NCBI GenBank assembly: GCA_035294325.1
Contig: DATGLE010000141.1
Location: 1-44,196 of the forward strand
Origin: DATGLE01 sp035294325
GTDB lineage: Bacteria > Chloroflexota > Ktedonobacteria > Ktedonobacterales > Ktedonobacteraceae
Reading direction: 5' to 3'
Length of the DNA: 44,196 nt
A model generated the notes under the pieces. That model was given only the letters and a program-made list of their open reading frames with translations. It made no database searches and was not told the DNA's origin. Positions within the stretch are counted from its first letter, which is position 1. Every line of letters starts with the position of its first letter. The translations under genes and the position numbers were made by a program. This document shows positions 23,985 through 31,955 of this stretch, piece after piece.

Positions 23985-25961
23985 ATGCCACGAAGACAGA
24001 AACCAGACAACCCATTTAACAACCAGCAGTACATGGATGATGGATCGATGCATCATAGCGCCCCGGCAGCCGAACCGCAGGAAGCATCGCGCGCGGAAGA
24101 TGAAGTAATAGATTCACAGAATAGCAGGCGCGATATCCTCATTTCAGCCTTTGAGCATGGGGAAAGATATCACAATGCCGGCAAGCGAGACGTTGAACTC
24201 TACATTCGCACATATAATACACTGCTGCGTAGTTCGAGCGAGATCAGCCTGAAGGCGCTTGTTCAGGCACATTACAACATCGACTCGATCATGCACCCCG
24301 ACGCACGCTCGCCTTATCCCGACATGTCGGCATTCATTTACAGCGTGCTGCGGCTGCCAGCCTCCATTCTGCACTGTAACCTCGTTATCCTCGGCCAATC
24401 GGAGGAGGTCTTTTTGCAGCATGGCTTTCACGTTGATACCTGGCAGGCGGTAACGGCCTCGGCGCGTCGTCGCAAATGGTTCTATGACGGCAAAGAGACG
24501 CTGGCCGTCTACGTTGCCAGCGTGAGCGATACCGACGATATCGTGCCGATCCTGGTCGCGTTCCAGATCGAATGGAACAAGATGTACTATCTGATTCAGG
24601 AAGATCCGACGACGATGCAGCTCTTAGAGACGCGTATGGACCGCCGCTCGCCCGTCTTCGCCGAGATCAGCAAGGTGCTGCGCGAGCGTCTGCATATCGC
24701 GCCCGACGACTGGCGGCGCCTGGAGGTAATCTGGGGAGACCATCTGTGGGAGAAATTACATACGATTGGCAAGGAGCGCAAGGGCTTCTGGCTGCGCATG
24801 CTCGGCGGATCCCATGTGGGCTTTGTGCGGGCCACGCGCAAATGGTGGAACCCGGTGAAAAACCTGCTCGATACGCTTGGCCTGCCGGACCGGCCCGTCT
24901 ACTTTGTTTCCAGCAATACGCACAGCATCGTCAACCTTCTATCCGGCTCTGTCCTTAATCGCGAGGAGGAACTGACGGATTTCGCGCTGCACGGTCCTGA
25001 TCCCTACCTGGCAGAAGAGTGTCGCAAGCTCCAGGAGGGCACAGTGCCCGGCAACTGGCAGAACTTCCTCTACTTCGCGGCTCGCGAGTGGGGGCGCACG
25101 CCTGAAGGCAGAGAGTTCGCTCGCAAGCGCGTCCAGGAAGAGCAGGAGCGCGGCATCTGGCGTGTCAACGCGCGCTACGGACTGGAGATCGATGCTCAGG
25201 TTTGCGAGCTGGCGAAGCTGCGGCCTATCGAGGTTGATCCACGCTGCCGCATGCCGCATATGGATCTGCTGGCAAAAAGCAATGCCATCATCCTCAACAT
25301 CGATTACCCTCTGGGTATGGCAGCCTACCGGATGTTGCGCGAGATCATGGAGAACCTGACGCAGATTCGCGGCATCTACATTCTGGGCAAAGCGGCCACG
25401 CTCAACGGCAGCATTGGCGACGTGATGATCTCTAACGTCGTGCTGGACGAGCACAGCCAGAATACCTACTGGCTCGATAACTGCTTCACCGCGCAGGATG
25501 TGCAGCCCTACCTGATCTATGGTTCCGTGCTCGACAATCAGAAGGCAGTTTCCGCAAAGGGCACATTCTTGCAAAACCGCCAGTACCTGGATTTCTTCTA
25601 CCTGGCTAACTACACCGTCGTGGAGATGGAGAGTGGTCCTTACCTCAACGCGGTCTATGAAGATCAATACCTGATGCGCTACCCGGTCGGTGAGAATATC
25701 AACTTCGCGCGCCTGCCCTATGAGCTTGGCATTCTGCATTACGCATCGGATACGCCCTACACGCGCGGCAAAAATCTCGGCGCGGGCAGCCTCTCGTACT
25801 TCGGCATGGATTCGACCTATGCCACGACCATCGCGATTGTGCGCCGCATTATTGCCCACGAGATCGAGACGCTTCAGCGCCAGATCACGCGCCCCCTGGA
25901 AAAAGAAAGCGCCGGGAGCACGGAAAGTGGAGAGCCGAAGCAGGAGAGCGGCGTAGCGTAA
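23985..25961 (+). CDS. Unknown large protein with nucleoside-phosphorylase-like C-terminal region
   Basis: 658 aa from ATG 23985 (GAGGAAACATGT upstream); the frame is open 25 codons further but without a site. I do not recognise the whole protein. Residues about 430-640 recall purine nucleoside phosphorylase/MTA nucleosidase folds: GIYILGKAATLNGSIGDVMI resembles the phosphate-site and GDVVI region, and TVVEMESGPYLNAV resembles the (D)MES motif that binds the ribose, with a late helix STYATTIAIVRRI. The first about 400 residues are charged and helical with many Trp and no known motif. No signal peptide or membrane segment is seen, so it is probably cytoplasmic. No operon partner. Confidence 0.6.
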   Translation: MPRRQKPDNPFNNQQYMDDGSMHHSAPAAEPQEASRAEDEVIDSQNSRRDILISAFEHGERYHNAGKRDVELYIRTYNTLLRSSSEISLKALVQAHYNIDSIMHPDARSPYPDMSAFIYSVLRLPASILHCNLVILGQSEEVFLQHGFHVDTWQAVTASARRRKWFYDGKETLAVYVASVSDTDDIVPILVAFQIEWNKMYYLIQEDPTTMQLLETRMDRRSPVFAEISKVLRERLHIAPDDWRRLEVIWGDHLWEKLHTIGKERKGFWLRMLGGSHVGFVRATRKWWNPVKNLLDTLGLPDRPVYFVSSNTHSIVNLLSGSVLNREEELTDFALHGPDPYLAEECRKLQEGTVPGNWQNFLYFAAREWGRTPEGREFARKRVQEEQERGIWRVNARYGLEIDAQVCELAKLRPIEVDPRCRMPHMDLLAKSNAIILNIDYPLGMAAYRMLREIMENLTQIRGIYILGKAATLNGSIGDVMISNVVLDEHSQNTYWLDNCFTAQDVQPYLIYGSVLDNQKAVSAKGTFLQNRQYLDFFYLANYTVVEMESGPYLNAVYEDQYLMRYPVGENINFARLPYELGILHYASDTPYTRGKNLGAGSLSYFGMDSTYATTIAIVRRIIAHEIETLQRQITRPLEKESAGSTESGEPKQESGVA

Positions 25962-25983
25962 CCTGGGACGGAGAATAAAGATG

Positions 25984-26095
25984 GGGCATGCGAGACGGGG
26001 GCATGCGAGACGGGGGCAAGCCCCGTCTCTACATTTCCGGGGTGTAGAGACGGGGCTTGCCCCCGTCTCTACACCCCGTCTCTACACCCGTCTCG
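25984..26095. repeat. Cluster of GACGGGGGCAAGCCCCGTC repeats
   Basis: A 27-bp perfect palindrome (26007-26033 with 26043-26069; loop TTTCCGGGG) is flanked by direct repeats GGGCATGCGAGACGGG (two copies around 25984-26013) and by CCCGTCTCTACACC copies (26062-26095). The arms share the CAAGCCCCG core seen at 3545-3628. It lies between convergent genes and looks like stacked copies of a small palindromic repeat. Confidence 0.85.
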
Positions 26096-26153
26096 CACAT
26101 CACCTCTCCCATTACATCGCCGTGCCTTCGATAAAAAAGGCATTCTGATCTCA

Positions 26154-26939
26154 TTATACCAGTGCGACAGGGTGTACGGGTGAGCCGGTAGCCCCGCGCA
26201 TCTTGAGCGGAAGACAGACGAAGGTAAATTCGTATCGCCTGTCGCGGGCAAGCTCCTCCAGGAAGAGATTTTCTATGATATAGATGCCGTGGCGCACGAG
26301 CAGGATGACGTGGCCGGGCAGCGTCGTTTTGAGATCGGGATCGACAACGCCGGTCTTATCCCAGGTCATATTATCGGCTCCCACAGCTTTCACGCGGAAC
26401 TCCGCCAGCCAGGAAGACGCCTCAGAACTCATTCCGCTCGCGCGCAAATATGCGGCAGGATCATCCCAGATGGCGCCGTTGCCGATACGCACCAGCACAA
26501 CGTCCCCCTCGCGCACTGCTACGCCCTGGCTCTGCGCCACGGCCTCCAGATCGCCGCGGCCAATGCTGTAATCAGGATCCACCCGCTCCACGCCCATGTG
26601 ACGCGCCACGTCAAGCAGGATACCGCGCGTAATGAGGGCCGGGATCGTCTCGGCGCCCAGTTCGGTAAAGCCGGTTGACGTTTGCAGGCGAGCATTGACC
26701 TCGCGCCCACCGTAGAGATGCAGGTTCTCCGCCTGGTGGCAGAGGGCATCGATATGCGTGCCGGAATGCTCGGTCATGTACATAAAGCCGGAGGCACCGG
26801 TTCGAGGCTCGCCCAGGCCCGCTTCATGGCGGCGGTGGAGCGTATATACATATCCCGGCTGGTGCGCCGGATAAACGGGGGCGCCGAAGTAGCGCGGCTG
26901 CTCAAGATCGTAAATACGCGTGCTCTCCGTAATCTCCAT
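26154..26939 (-). CDS. Cyclase/kynurenine-formamidase family hydrolase
   Basis: 261 aa from ATG 26939; the open frame extends to 27080 only through the palindrome. The family motif HxGTHxDxxxH is present as HSGTHIDALCHQ at about 58-69, a metal-binding site. RGILLDVARHMGVERVDPDY and GDVVLVRIGNG are typical. Members hydrolyse formamides, isatin or similar, or act on polyketides; the substrate cannot be read. AAGGAG precedes the start by 12 bases. It is a single gene, convergent with 23985-25961. Confidence 0.85.
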   Translation of the reverse strand: MEITESTRIYDLEQPRYFGAPVYPAHQPGYVYTLHRRHEAGLGEPRTGASGFMYMTEHSGTHIDALCHQAENLHLYGGREVNARLQTSTGFTELGAETIPALITRGILLDVARHMGVERVDPDYSIGRGDLEAVAQSQGVAVREGDVVLVRIGNGAIWDDPAAYLRASGMSSEASSWLAEFRVKAVGADNMTWDKTGVVDPDLKTTLPGHVILLVRHGIYIIENLFLEELARDRRYEFTFVCLPLKMRGATGSPVHPVALV

Positions 26940-26969
26940 TGAAATATGCTGCTCCTTCTTTCTATCAGG

Positions 26970-27042
26970 GTGTGTGATTTTGAGCATCATTGCTGGCGAG
27001 CGCCGCAGGCGCTCGCCAGCAATGATGCTCAAAATCACACAC
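26970..27042. repeat. Perfect 35-bp palindrome, the longest in the window
   Basis: Arms 26970-27004 and 27008-27042 are perfect reverse complements around GCA. The tip GGCGAGCGCC-GCA-GGCGCTCGCC recalls the CTCGC/GGCGCTCGCC flanks of other copies. It begins nine bases past the stop of the zinc-ribbon gene and about 30 bases before the start of the cyclase gene, both on the minus strand. Confidence 0.92.
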
Positions 27043-27051
27043 TGTAGTATA

Positions 27052-28485
27052 TTATGCCCCGGACCCGGAGCCAGGGACAAGCGTGAGCGCAGCCATCAAT
27101 TGCCCTTGCAGGTACGCGGTAATGGCGCCGCCCTCGCCCGCTATGGGATCGACATTCCCATTGCCGTTAGTATCAACGCCGTTGTAGGCATGGTCAGCGA
27201 GCGTGACGATCTCCTGAACCTGCCCCGTATTGGCGGGGTTGGCAACAAGCTTTTGCGCATCCTGGTCAATGGTTGTCACCCAATTCCTGACATTGGTCAC
27301 ACAGATGATGACATTGTTGGCGTGCTCTTTAATGTTGGGCGTCGAATCGCTCTGATTTGCCGCCAGCGTTGCATGCGCCGAACTGGTCTGGATATAACCG
27401 TTGCCAATCAGGCCAAAGCCATCGCCCGTAGCATTGATATTGAACTGGCCGCAGGTGGCGGCCAGCGGCTGATAATGCCCGCCATGCGCTCCCTCGATGA
27501 TATCGACCATGCTCTGCGCCGCGCACTGCACCGCCGCCGTGTTACCGTTGGCCGCCGCATTCTTCAAAAGCACTGCCTGCTCATTCAACAGGCTGGCCTG
27601 TTCGCGGAGTCCGACCAGCAAGCCGATGTTGTGCGGCGTGGTCGGGAAGGCGAGCAGCAGATGCTTGATATGGACGGTAGCCAGGGGAGGGAAGGTTGCC
27701 GAGAGCAGCGTCTGCCCCGTGGGTGTGGTGACGTTGCCCTGCTCCTGCGTTATGAGCAGTTCATTGCCGAGTCCCAGCACATCGTGATGGCTCGTAAAGC
27801 TCACCGTATAGTTCTGTCCCTTGAGCGCCAGCGGGCCGAGCAGAATAAACTTTTCGTTCGCCACATCCGCCAGCCAGGCATCGTATTGGGAGCCAGCGGG
27901 AGGCGCTTTCAACCCCTGCGCGCTTATCTGGATCACGTTGGTTGGCGCCGGCCCATTCTGGCTGTCGCTAAAATACGCGATAGCCTTCGCGCCGGCAGCG
28001 ACGCCGGAGCCGGTGGTAGCAGTGGCGTGTCCTGTTCCGGTTCCTGTCGTCGTCCCATTGCCATGCGGCCTCAAGAGTGTGATCACACCGGCCAGAACAA
28101 GGACGATTACCAGCCCGATAATGACGCCGAACACGATGTTTCGTCCGGGGCCTTTGCGCGCGGGACGCGAAGGCGCCGAGGGGGTAGCGCCGAATTGCTG
28201 TGCGGGCGGAGTATTTCCGGGGCCATACCTGGTAGGATCAGGGCCATAATATGACTGGGGTTGGTTTGGCAGCGCTGTCGGGGGAAGTGGGGAATAGCCC
28301 TGCGGACTCAGTGAGCGGTAGTCCCCTCTGGGCAGGCTCTGGGCGGGGCCTTCCGGCAGCAGGGCCGTTTCTTCGGATTCGGAAAGCGTCGCTCCACGCG
28401 CATAGATGGGCGTGATCTGATGGCCGCAATTCCCGCAGAAAGCGGCACCAGCATCAACCGGTGCGTTACAATTTGGACAAAGCAT
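27052..28485 (-). CDS. Zinc-ribbon membrane protein with RskA-like outer domain
   Basis: 477 aa. The N-terminus is a four-cysteine zinc ribbon (Cys3, Cys6, Cys17, Cys20). A Pro/Gln/Tyr-rich linker runs to about 110, one membrane segment lies at about 116-138, and a Thr/Gly linker follows. Outside, about 180-280 resembles the anti-sigma-K (RskA) C-terminal domain: PPAGSQYDAWLADVANEKFILLGPL with later QNYTVSF. The remainder (about 290-477) has no family I know. Zinc ribbon plus RskA-like domain suggests a sensor or scaffold rather than a classical anti-sigma factor, as no ZAS domain or sigma gene is present. GAGGG precedes the ATG. Confidence 0.65.
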   Translation of the reverse strand: MLCPNCNAPVDAGAAFCGNCGHQITPIYARGATLSESEETALLPEGPAQSLPRGDYRSLSPQGYSPLPPTALPNQPQSYYGPDPTRYGPGNTPPAQQFGATPSAPSRPARKGPGRNIVFGVIIGLVIVLVLAGVITLLRPHGNGTTTGTGTGHATATTGSGVAAGAKAIAYFSDSQNGPAPTNVIQISAQGLKAPPAGSQYDAWLADVANEKFILLGPLALKGQNYTVSFTSHHDVLGLGNELLITQEQGNVTTPTGQTLLSATFPPLATVHIKHLLLAFPTTPHNIGLLVGLREQASLLNEQAVLLKNAAANGNTAAVQCAAQSMVDIIEGAHGGHYQPLAATCGQFNINATGDGFGLIGNGYIQTSSAHATLAANQSDSTPNIKEHANNVIICVTNVRNWVTTIDQDAQKLVANPANTGQVQEIVTLADHAYNGVDTNGNGNVDPIAGEGGAITAYLQGQLMAALTLVPGSGSGA

Positions 28486-28675
28486 GATTCATTCCCTCTC
28501 TCAGCCTTTGCATAATAACATCGACCGGGATAATAAGAAAACTCTTCGAGGGCGGATCTCAACCATCGAGATCGACACCTTGCAGTATAACACGCAATTG
28601 AATTATTCGTTATGAATAATTTCACAGGTTTCCAGCGTTTTAATCCTGCTCGCGCCTGCGGCGCTCGCCTGATAG

Positions 28676-28726
28676 GTGTTGTTTGGTGAAACAGGCGCGC
28701 TGCGCGCCTGTTTCACCAAACAACAC
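28676..28726. repeat. 25-bp palindrome
   Basis: Arms 28676-28700 and 28702-28726 are perfect around a single T (tip GCGCGC-T-GCGCGC). The left flank CTGCTCGCGCCTGCGGCGCTCGCC is identical in kind to that at 13401-13424. It lies between the zinc-ribbon gene start and the cytochrome gene end (28486-28909), a stretch with no gene. Confidence 0.88.
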
Positions 28727-28820
28727 TCATCCCTGCTGCGTCAGAGTCGGACGACCACCTGGCGAGAGAGGTCATCTGATTACTGACACAACTCCCTGCT
28801 TGCGCTTGCGAAGATCGCCT

Positions 28821-28871
28821 TATTTTGTCTGGTGAAATGTGCGCTCCGCGCACATTTCACCAGACAAAATA
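28821..28871. repeat. 24-bp palindrome downstream of the cytochrome b-like gene
   Basis: Arms 28821-28844 and 28848-28871 are perfect around TCC. The right flank is GCGGCTCCGCCGCGCGG. The core TCTGGTGAAATGTGCGC resembles the neighbour's TTTGGTGAAACAGGCGC, so the two may share ancestry, yet each copy remains perfectly self-complementary. Confidence 0.88.
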
Positions 28872-28909
28872 TATCCCTGACGCGGCTCCGCCGCGCGGCT
28901 ATACAGCCT

Positions 28910-29779
28910 TTATACTGGTTGCAGGATATGGAACACGTTTGTGAGTAATTCCATGATGCCGTGATAGAGAATGACGATCAGGGCAAGCGTCGCCAGCACC
29001 ATATGGATAGTGCGCCAGGTGCGAAGGATCAGGCGCGCGCGCCGCTGCCGGTGCAGTGACCGGGCCAGGCCGGCATGCAGCGCCAGAGTTTCGGACGCAC
29101 GCTGGAAATCGGCGTGCTCGGTGGGCGGCAGGGCAGGAGGCTGCGCGGGAGCCTGCTGGTCGAGGGCCTGCAAACAATATTGCTTGAACGGCTCGGATTT
29201 GCCGGCGCATAAACGCTCAACCGTGTATTCCAGTTCAAGGATGCGCTCCTCCAGCGCGCGCACAATGCCCACGCCATTCGCGCTGGCGTCGCGCGCAATA
29301 ACGTGCGTCTGCCACCTGTCGAGCAGGCGGCCCACAATGCCGCTCAAAACCAGCAGGATGAGCGCGAAAAGTGCGCTCGCAGCCCAGTACGAATCGGTCA
29401 GACAACCAGGCTGGCAAGAAGCGGGCGTAATATAGGTGAAGTTTTCGTGCAGCAGCGCGAGAAGGATAGTGGTGATACCTACCCAGGTGTGCATCCAGAG
29501 CCAGTCCTGCACCTTTCCGGGCAGTCCGCGCATGAAGCGGCGCCGCAGTGTGTAGCCAGCCGTTGCCAGCACCAGCACCAGCGCCATGATGCCGAAGAGG
29601 CGCAGAGGATCGCTGGATGGTCCGGGGAATTGCTGCGTCCTGATGGCCTGGAGATACCAGACCAGGATAGCTGCATAGAATACGATGCAGCCAGCCAGCC
29701 AGAGCCAGCGCGCCTTTGAGGTTGGCGCTTTCCAGATGCGCGGCACGTCCTGCTGCGTTTGTTTTGTGGCAAGCGACAT
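28910..29779 (-). CDS. Membrane cytochrome b-like protein
   Basis: 289 aa with five hydrophobic segments (about 25-45, 58-78, 95-112, 130-152, 255-275). Two helices each contain a His pair 14 residues apart: His97/His111 and His259/His273. This spacing is typical of haem b ligands in bis-His membrane cytochromes, so one or two haems are likely. Between helices 4 and 5 lies a soluble stretch of about 100 residues, mostly cytoplasmic by charge. As last gene of the redox cluster it would pass electrons between quinone or an outer partner and the iron-sulphur proteins. The haem claim is inference from spacing; no close family was recognised. Confidence 0.6.
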   Translation of the reverse strand: MSLATKQTQQDVPRIWKAPTSKARWLWLAGCIVFYAAILVWYLQAIRTQQFPGPSSDPLRLFGIMALVLVLATAGYTLRRRFMRGLPGKVQDWLWMHTWVGITTILLALLHENFTYITPASCQPGCLTDSYWAASALFALILLVLSGIVGRLLDRWQTHVIARDASANGVGIVRALEERILELEYTVERLCAGKSEPFKQYCLQALDQQAPAQPPALPPTEHADFQRASETLALHAGLARSLHRQRRARLILRTWRTIHMVLATLALIVILYHGIMELLTNVFHILQPV

Positions 29780-29865
29780 AAGTTTATCTCTCCAGCATGA
29801 TTCTATATAACACCCGGGTATGTCATCCTTCGCTGCCGCTCAGGATGATATGCTCGCGCCTCTGT

Positions 29866-31812
29866 CTACTTCGCACGACGGCGCAGAATTTCTTCGGTTG
29901 AGCCAAAGAAGGTGATCGGGTTCACGCGAATGGCCGCGCCGGTAGGACAGGCTTGTACGCACGCCTGATTATCGTAGCCGGCACAGAGATCGCATTTTAT
30001 GGCGATCTTCTTGCGTATCTCGCCGAAGGCATCCAGTGGCTGCTGGATATTCAGCGGGCCGGGCGCTGCGGCCATCGGCAGCAGCTTGCGACCACGCTCT
30101 TTGCCCGCGCCTCTGGTGAAGAAGCTGCTAAAGCGCTGCCAGGCGCTACCACTCTGGGCATCTTCGTCGTCTTCCAGCGTCATAATCGAGATGTTATCGT
30201 AGGGACAGCGCTCGGCACAGATGCCGCAGCCGATGCAGCTTTCGGTAATGTAGACCTCGCCACTGGGCCTGCGCGCGATGCCCGCCCGGCTGCACAGCAT
30301 GCATACCGGATCCTGGCACTGGCGGCAGGCCGTGGCGATGCTGATATTCCCGACAACCATGCCTTTGCGATTCATGCGCGAATGCCCGTGACGCCGCGCG
30401 CAGGCTTCCTCGCATTCATTGCAATGGATGCACTTGTCGAGATCGATAACCAGTACCTCCGTCCCCTCGACGACGCCCTCGTCAACCAGCGAGTGCAGCC
30501 CGGCGCGCGCAGCGGCATCCGAGAGCGGGTTGACCGCTTCCATCTGCGAGAAATCGAATGGCTCGAAGACGGCGCTGTAGGCCGCTGCGGTGGCGTCGCG
30601 ATAGAGTTGCAGGCGCTCCTGAAAGCGCTGGTTCACTTCGGGATAGCGGGCCAGCAGGGCCAGCAGAACCGGACGCGGCACCTCAGCGACGGTAGTGCGC
30701 GTAATCGCGGTGACGGTGACGGCGCGCCGGTCTCCCAGCATATCGAGGCCGCCGGCAAAGTAGTCTCCGCTCTGACGGTAGGCAATGATGCGCTCATCGC
30801 TTTTATCATGGCCCGTCCCCGCCGTCACGCGTCGCGCTACCCTGACAAAACCGTCCAGCAGGATGTGCAGCGATTCGCGTGCCGGCTGCCCACGCGCATC
30901 TTCGCTAAAGAGGCGCTCATCACGATCATAGCGCTTCACCTGCGTCTGCTCAGCAAGCTGGCGTATATCCACGCCGGCCACGCCCTGGAAAAGTGCCATG
31001 CGTTTGAGAATGGCCTCGATGGAGCGCGTGGTGTTCAACTGGTCGAAGAACTGGCGTACCGCCGGCACAATCTCCATCAGGCGCTGCATCACCTGCTCTG
31101 GCACCTCCAGCAGAACGGCGGCGGTCTGTGTGCGCGCGGTAGCATTGCGCTGCTGGCCGGTCAGCATGCCATACTCGCCCATATATTCGCCGCGACGCAG
31201 GATCGCCACGGGCAGGCCCTCGCCATCCGGTCCCATCGTGGAAAGCTCGATGCGGCCCTCCAGAATGAAGTAGATCTCGCGCCCGTACTCACCCTCCTGC
31301 ATCACCGTCGAGCCGGGCAGCAGCGTCAGCATCTTCGAGGTGGCAACGAAATGCAGCAGGTAGTTATCGGGCACAAGTTGCGCATCGCTGAACATCGGCT
31401 GCTCTCGCAGGCGGCTCAACAGCAGTTGTACATTCCAGCCGGGCGGGAGGTAGCCAAGCACGCGGCTCATATCGACCTTACCATCCCAGGGAACGCCCAG
31501 GCGTTGTTTGAGCGAAAGCATGAGCAGATCGCGATGATTATCAACGGGGCAGACGGGAACGCAGGAGCCGCACATTACGCACTCATCGGTGAAGCGGGCT
31601 ACGTGGGGCGCGATATCATCGGAGATGGTCGCACGATTGAGATCGGCGATATTGACCATAGCGGAGAGCGGCACCGGACAGGCGCGCATGCAGCGGTCAC
31701 AGCCGATGCACATATCGATCTCGAAACGTATCTCCTCTTCGGTAAGGGGCCGCACGTTGCTGCGATGTCCCAGACCTACCACGATGGGTTGTTTTGAAGG
31801 TTGTATCTGCAT
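29866..31812 (-). CDS. Polyferredoxin with two cyclic-nucleotide-binding-like domains
   Basis: 648 aa from ATG 31812 (AGGGAAAA upstream; a GTG at 31836 is the alternative). The order is: two N-terminal [4Fe-4S] motifs (CIGCDRCMRACP at about 35-46 and CVMCGSCVPVCP at about 78-89); a first cNMP-binding-like domain at about 145-270 (EIYFILEGRIEL, GEYMGEYGMLTGQQRNATA); a second at about 280-410 (SLHILLDGFVRVARR, SGDYFAGGLDML); then a DmsB/HycB-type ferredoxin (about 455-640) with CIHCNECEEAC, CRQCQDPVCMLC, CIGCGICAERCP and CDLC...CVQACP. It would carry electrons between the FAD enzyme and the membrane cytochrome, perhaps gated by a nucleotide. Ligand binding is unproven; the second domain lacks the usual GE...R phosphate cassette. 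Confidence 0.8.
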   Translation of the reverse strand: MQIQPSKQPIVVGLGHRSNVRPLTEEEIRFEIDMCIGCDRCMRACPVPLSAMVNIADLNRATISDDIAPHVARFTDECVMCGSCVPVCPVDNHRDLLMLSLKQRLGVPWDGKVDMSRVLGYLPPGWNVQLLLSRLREQPMFSDAQLVPDNYLLHFVATSKMLTLLPGSTVMQEGEYGREIYFILEGRIELSTMGPDGEGLPVAILRRGEYMGEYGMLTGQQRNATARTQTAAVLLEVPEQVMQRLMEIVPAVRQFFDQLNTTRSIEAILKRMALFQGVAGVDIRQLAEQTQVKRYDRDERLFSEDARGQPARESLHILLDGFVRVARRVTAGTGHDKSDERIIAYRQSGDYFAGGLDMLGDRRAVTVTAITRTTVAEVPRPVLLALLARYPEVNQRFQERLQLYRDATAAAYSAVFEPFDFSQMEAVNPLSDAAARAGLHSLVDEGVVEGTEVLVIDLDKCIHCNECEEACARRHGHSRMNRKGMVVGNISIATACRQCQDPVCMLCSRAGIARRPSGEVYITESCIGCGICAERCPYDNISIMTLEDDEDAQSGSAWQRFSSFFTRGAGKERGRKLLPMAAAPGPLNIQQPLDAFGEIRKKIAIKCDLCAGYDNQACVQACPTGAAIRVNPITFFGSTEEILRRRAK

Positions 31813-31865
31813 AATGCTTTTCCCTATTTTTGCCACCGATCAAGTGATCGCAAGAGAAAGAGATT

Positions 31866-31945
31866 CGGGGATTACCTGCCCCGGGCAGGGCACCTTCCCG
31901 GATAGGGAGGTATCCCCGCGCTCCATCAGGGGGCCGTGCCCCCTG
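31866..31945 (-). promoter_or_regulatory. GC-rich hairpins in the spacer between the FAD and polyferredoxin genes
   Basis: CAGGGGG-CCGTG-CCCCCTG (31927-31945) forms a strong stem right after the FAD gene stop; a second structure around 31870-31920 has CCCGGGCAGGG and GGGGAT/ATCCCC. In a run of four same-strand genes this 143-base spacer could attenuate or process the transcript. No T-run follows. Confidence 0.4.
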
Positions 31946-31955
31946 CACACCCCGA

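Noticed and set aside
20891..25961. Prophage or integrative element
   Set aside because: No integrase, phage structural gene, tRNA target or direct repeats bounding the region were found.
26920..28254. A 444-codon open frame on the plus strand
   Set aside because: Antisense to the zinc-ribbon/RskA-like gene and crosses the 26970 palindrome; composition not protein-like.
27052..28485. Classical anti-sigma factor of RskA type
   Set aside because: No ZAS or sigma-binding inner domain and no sigma gene next to it; only the outer domain resembles RskA.
29953..31797. A 614-codon open frame on the plus strand
   Set aside because: Antisense to the polyferredoxin with all its cysteine motifs. The reading has no ribosome-binding site or recognisable family.
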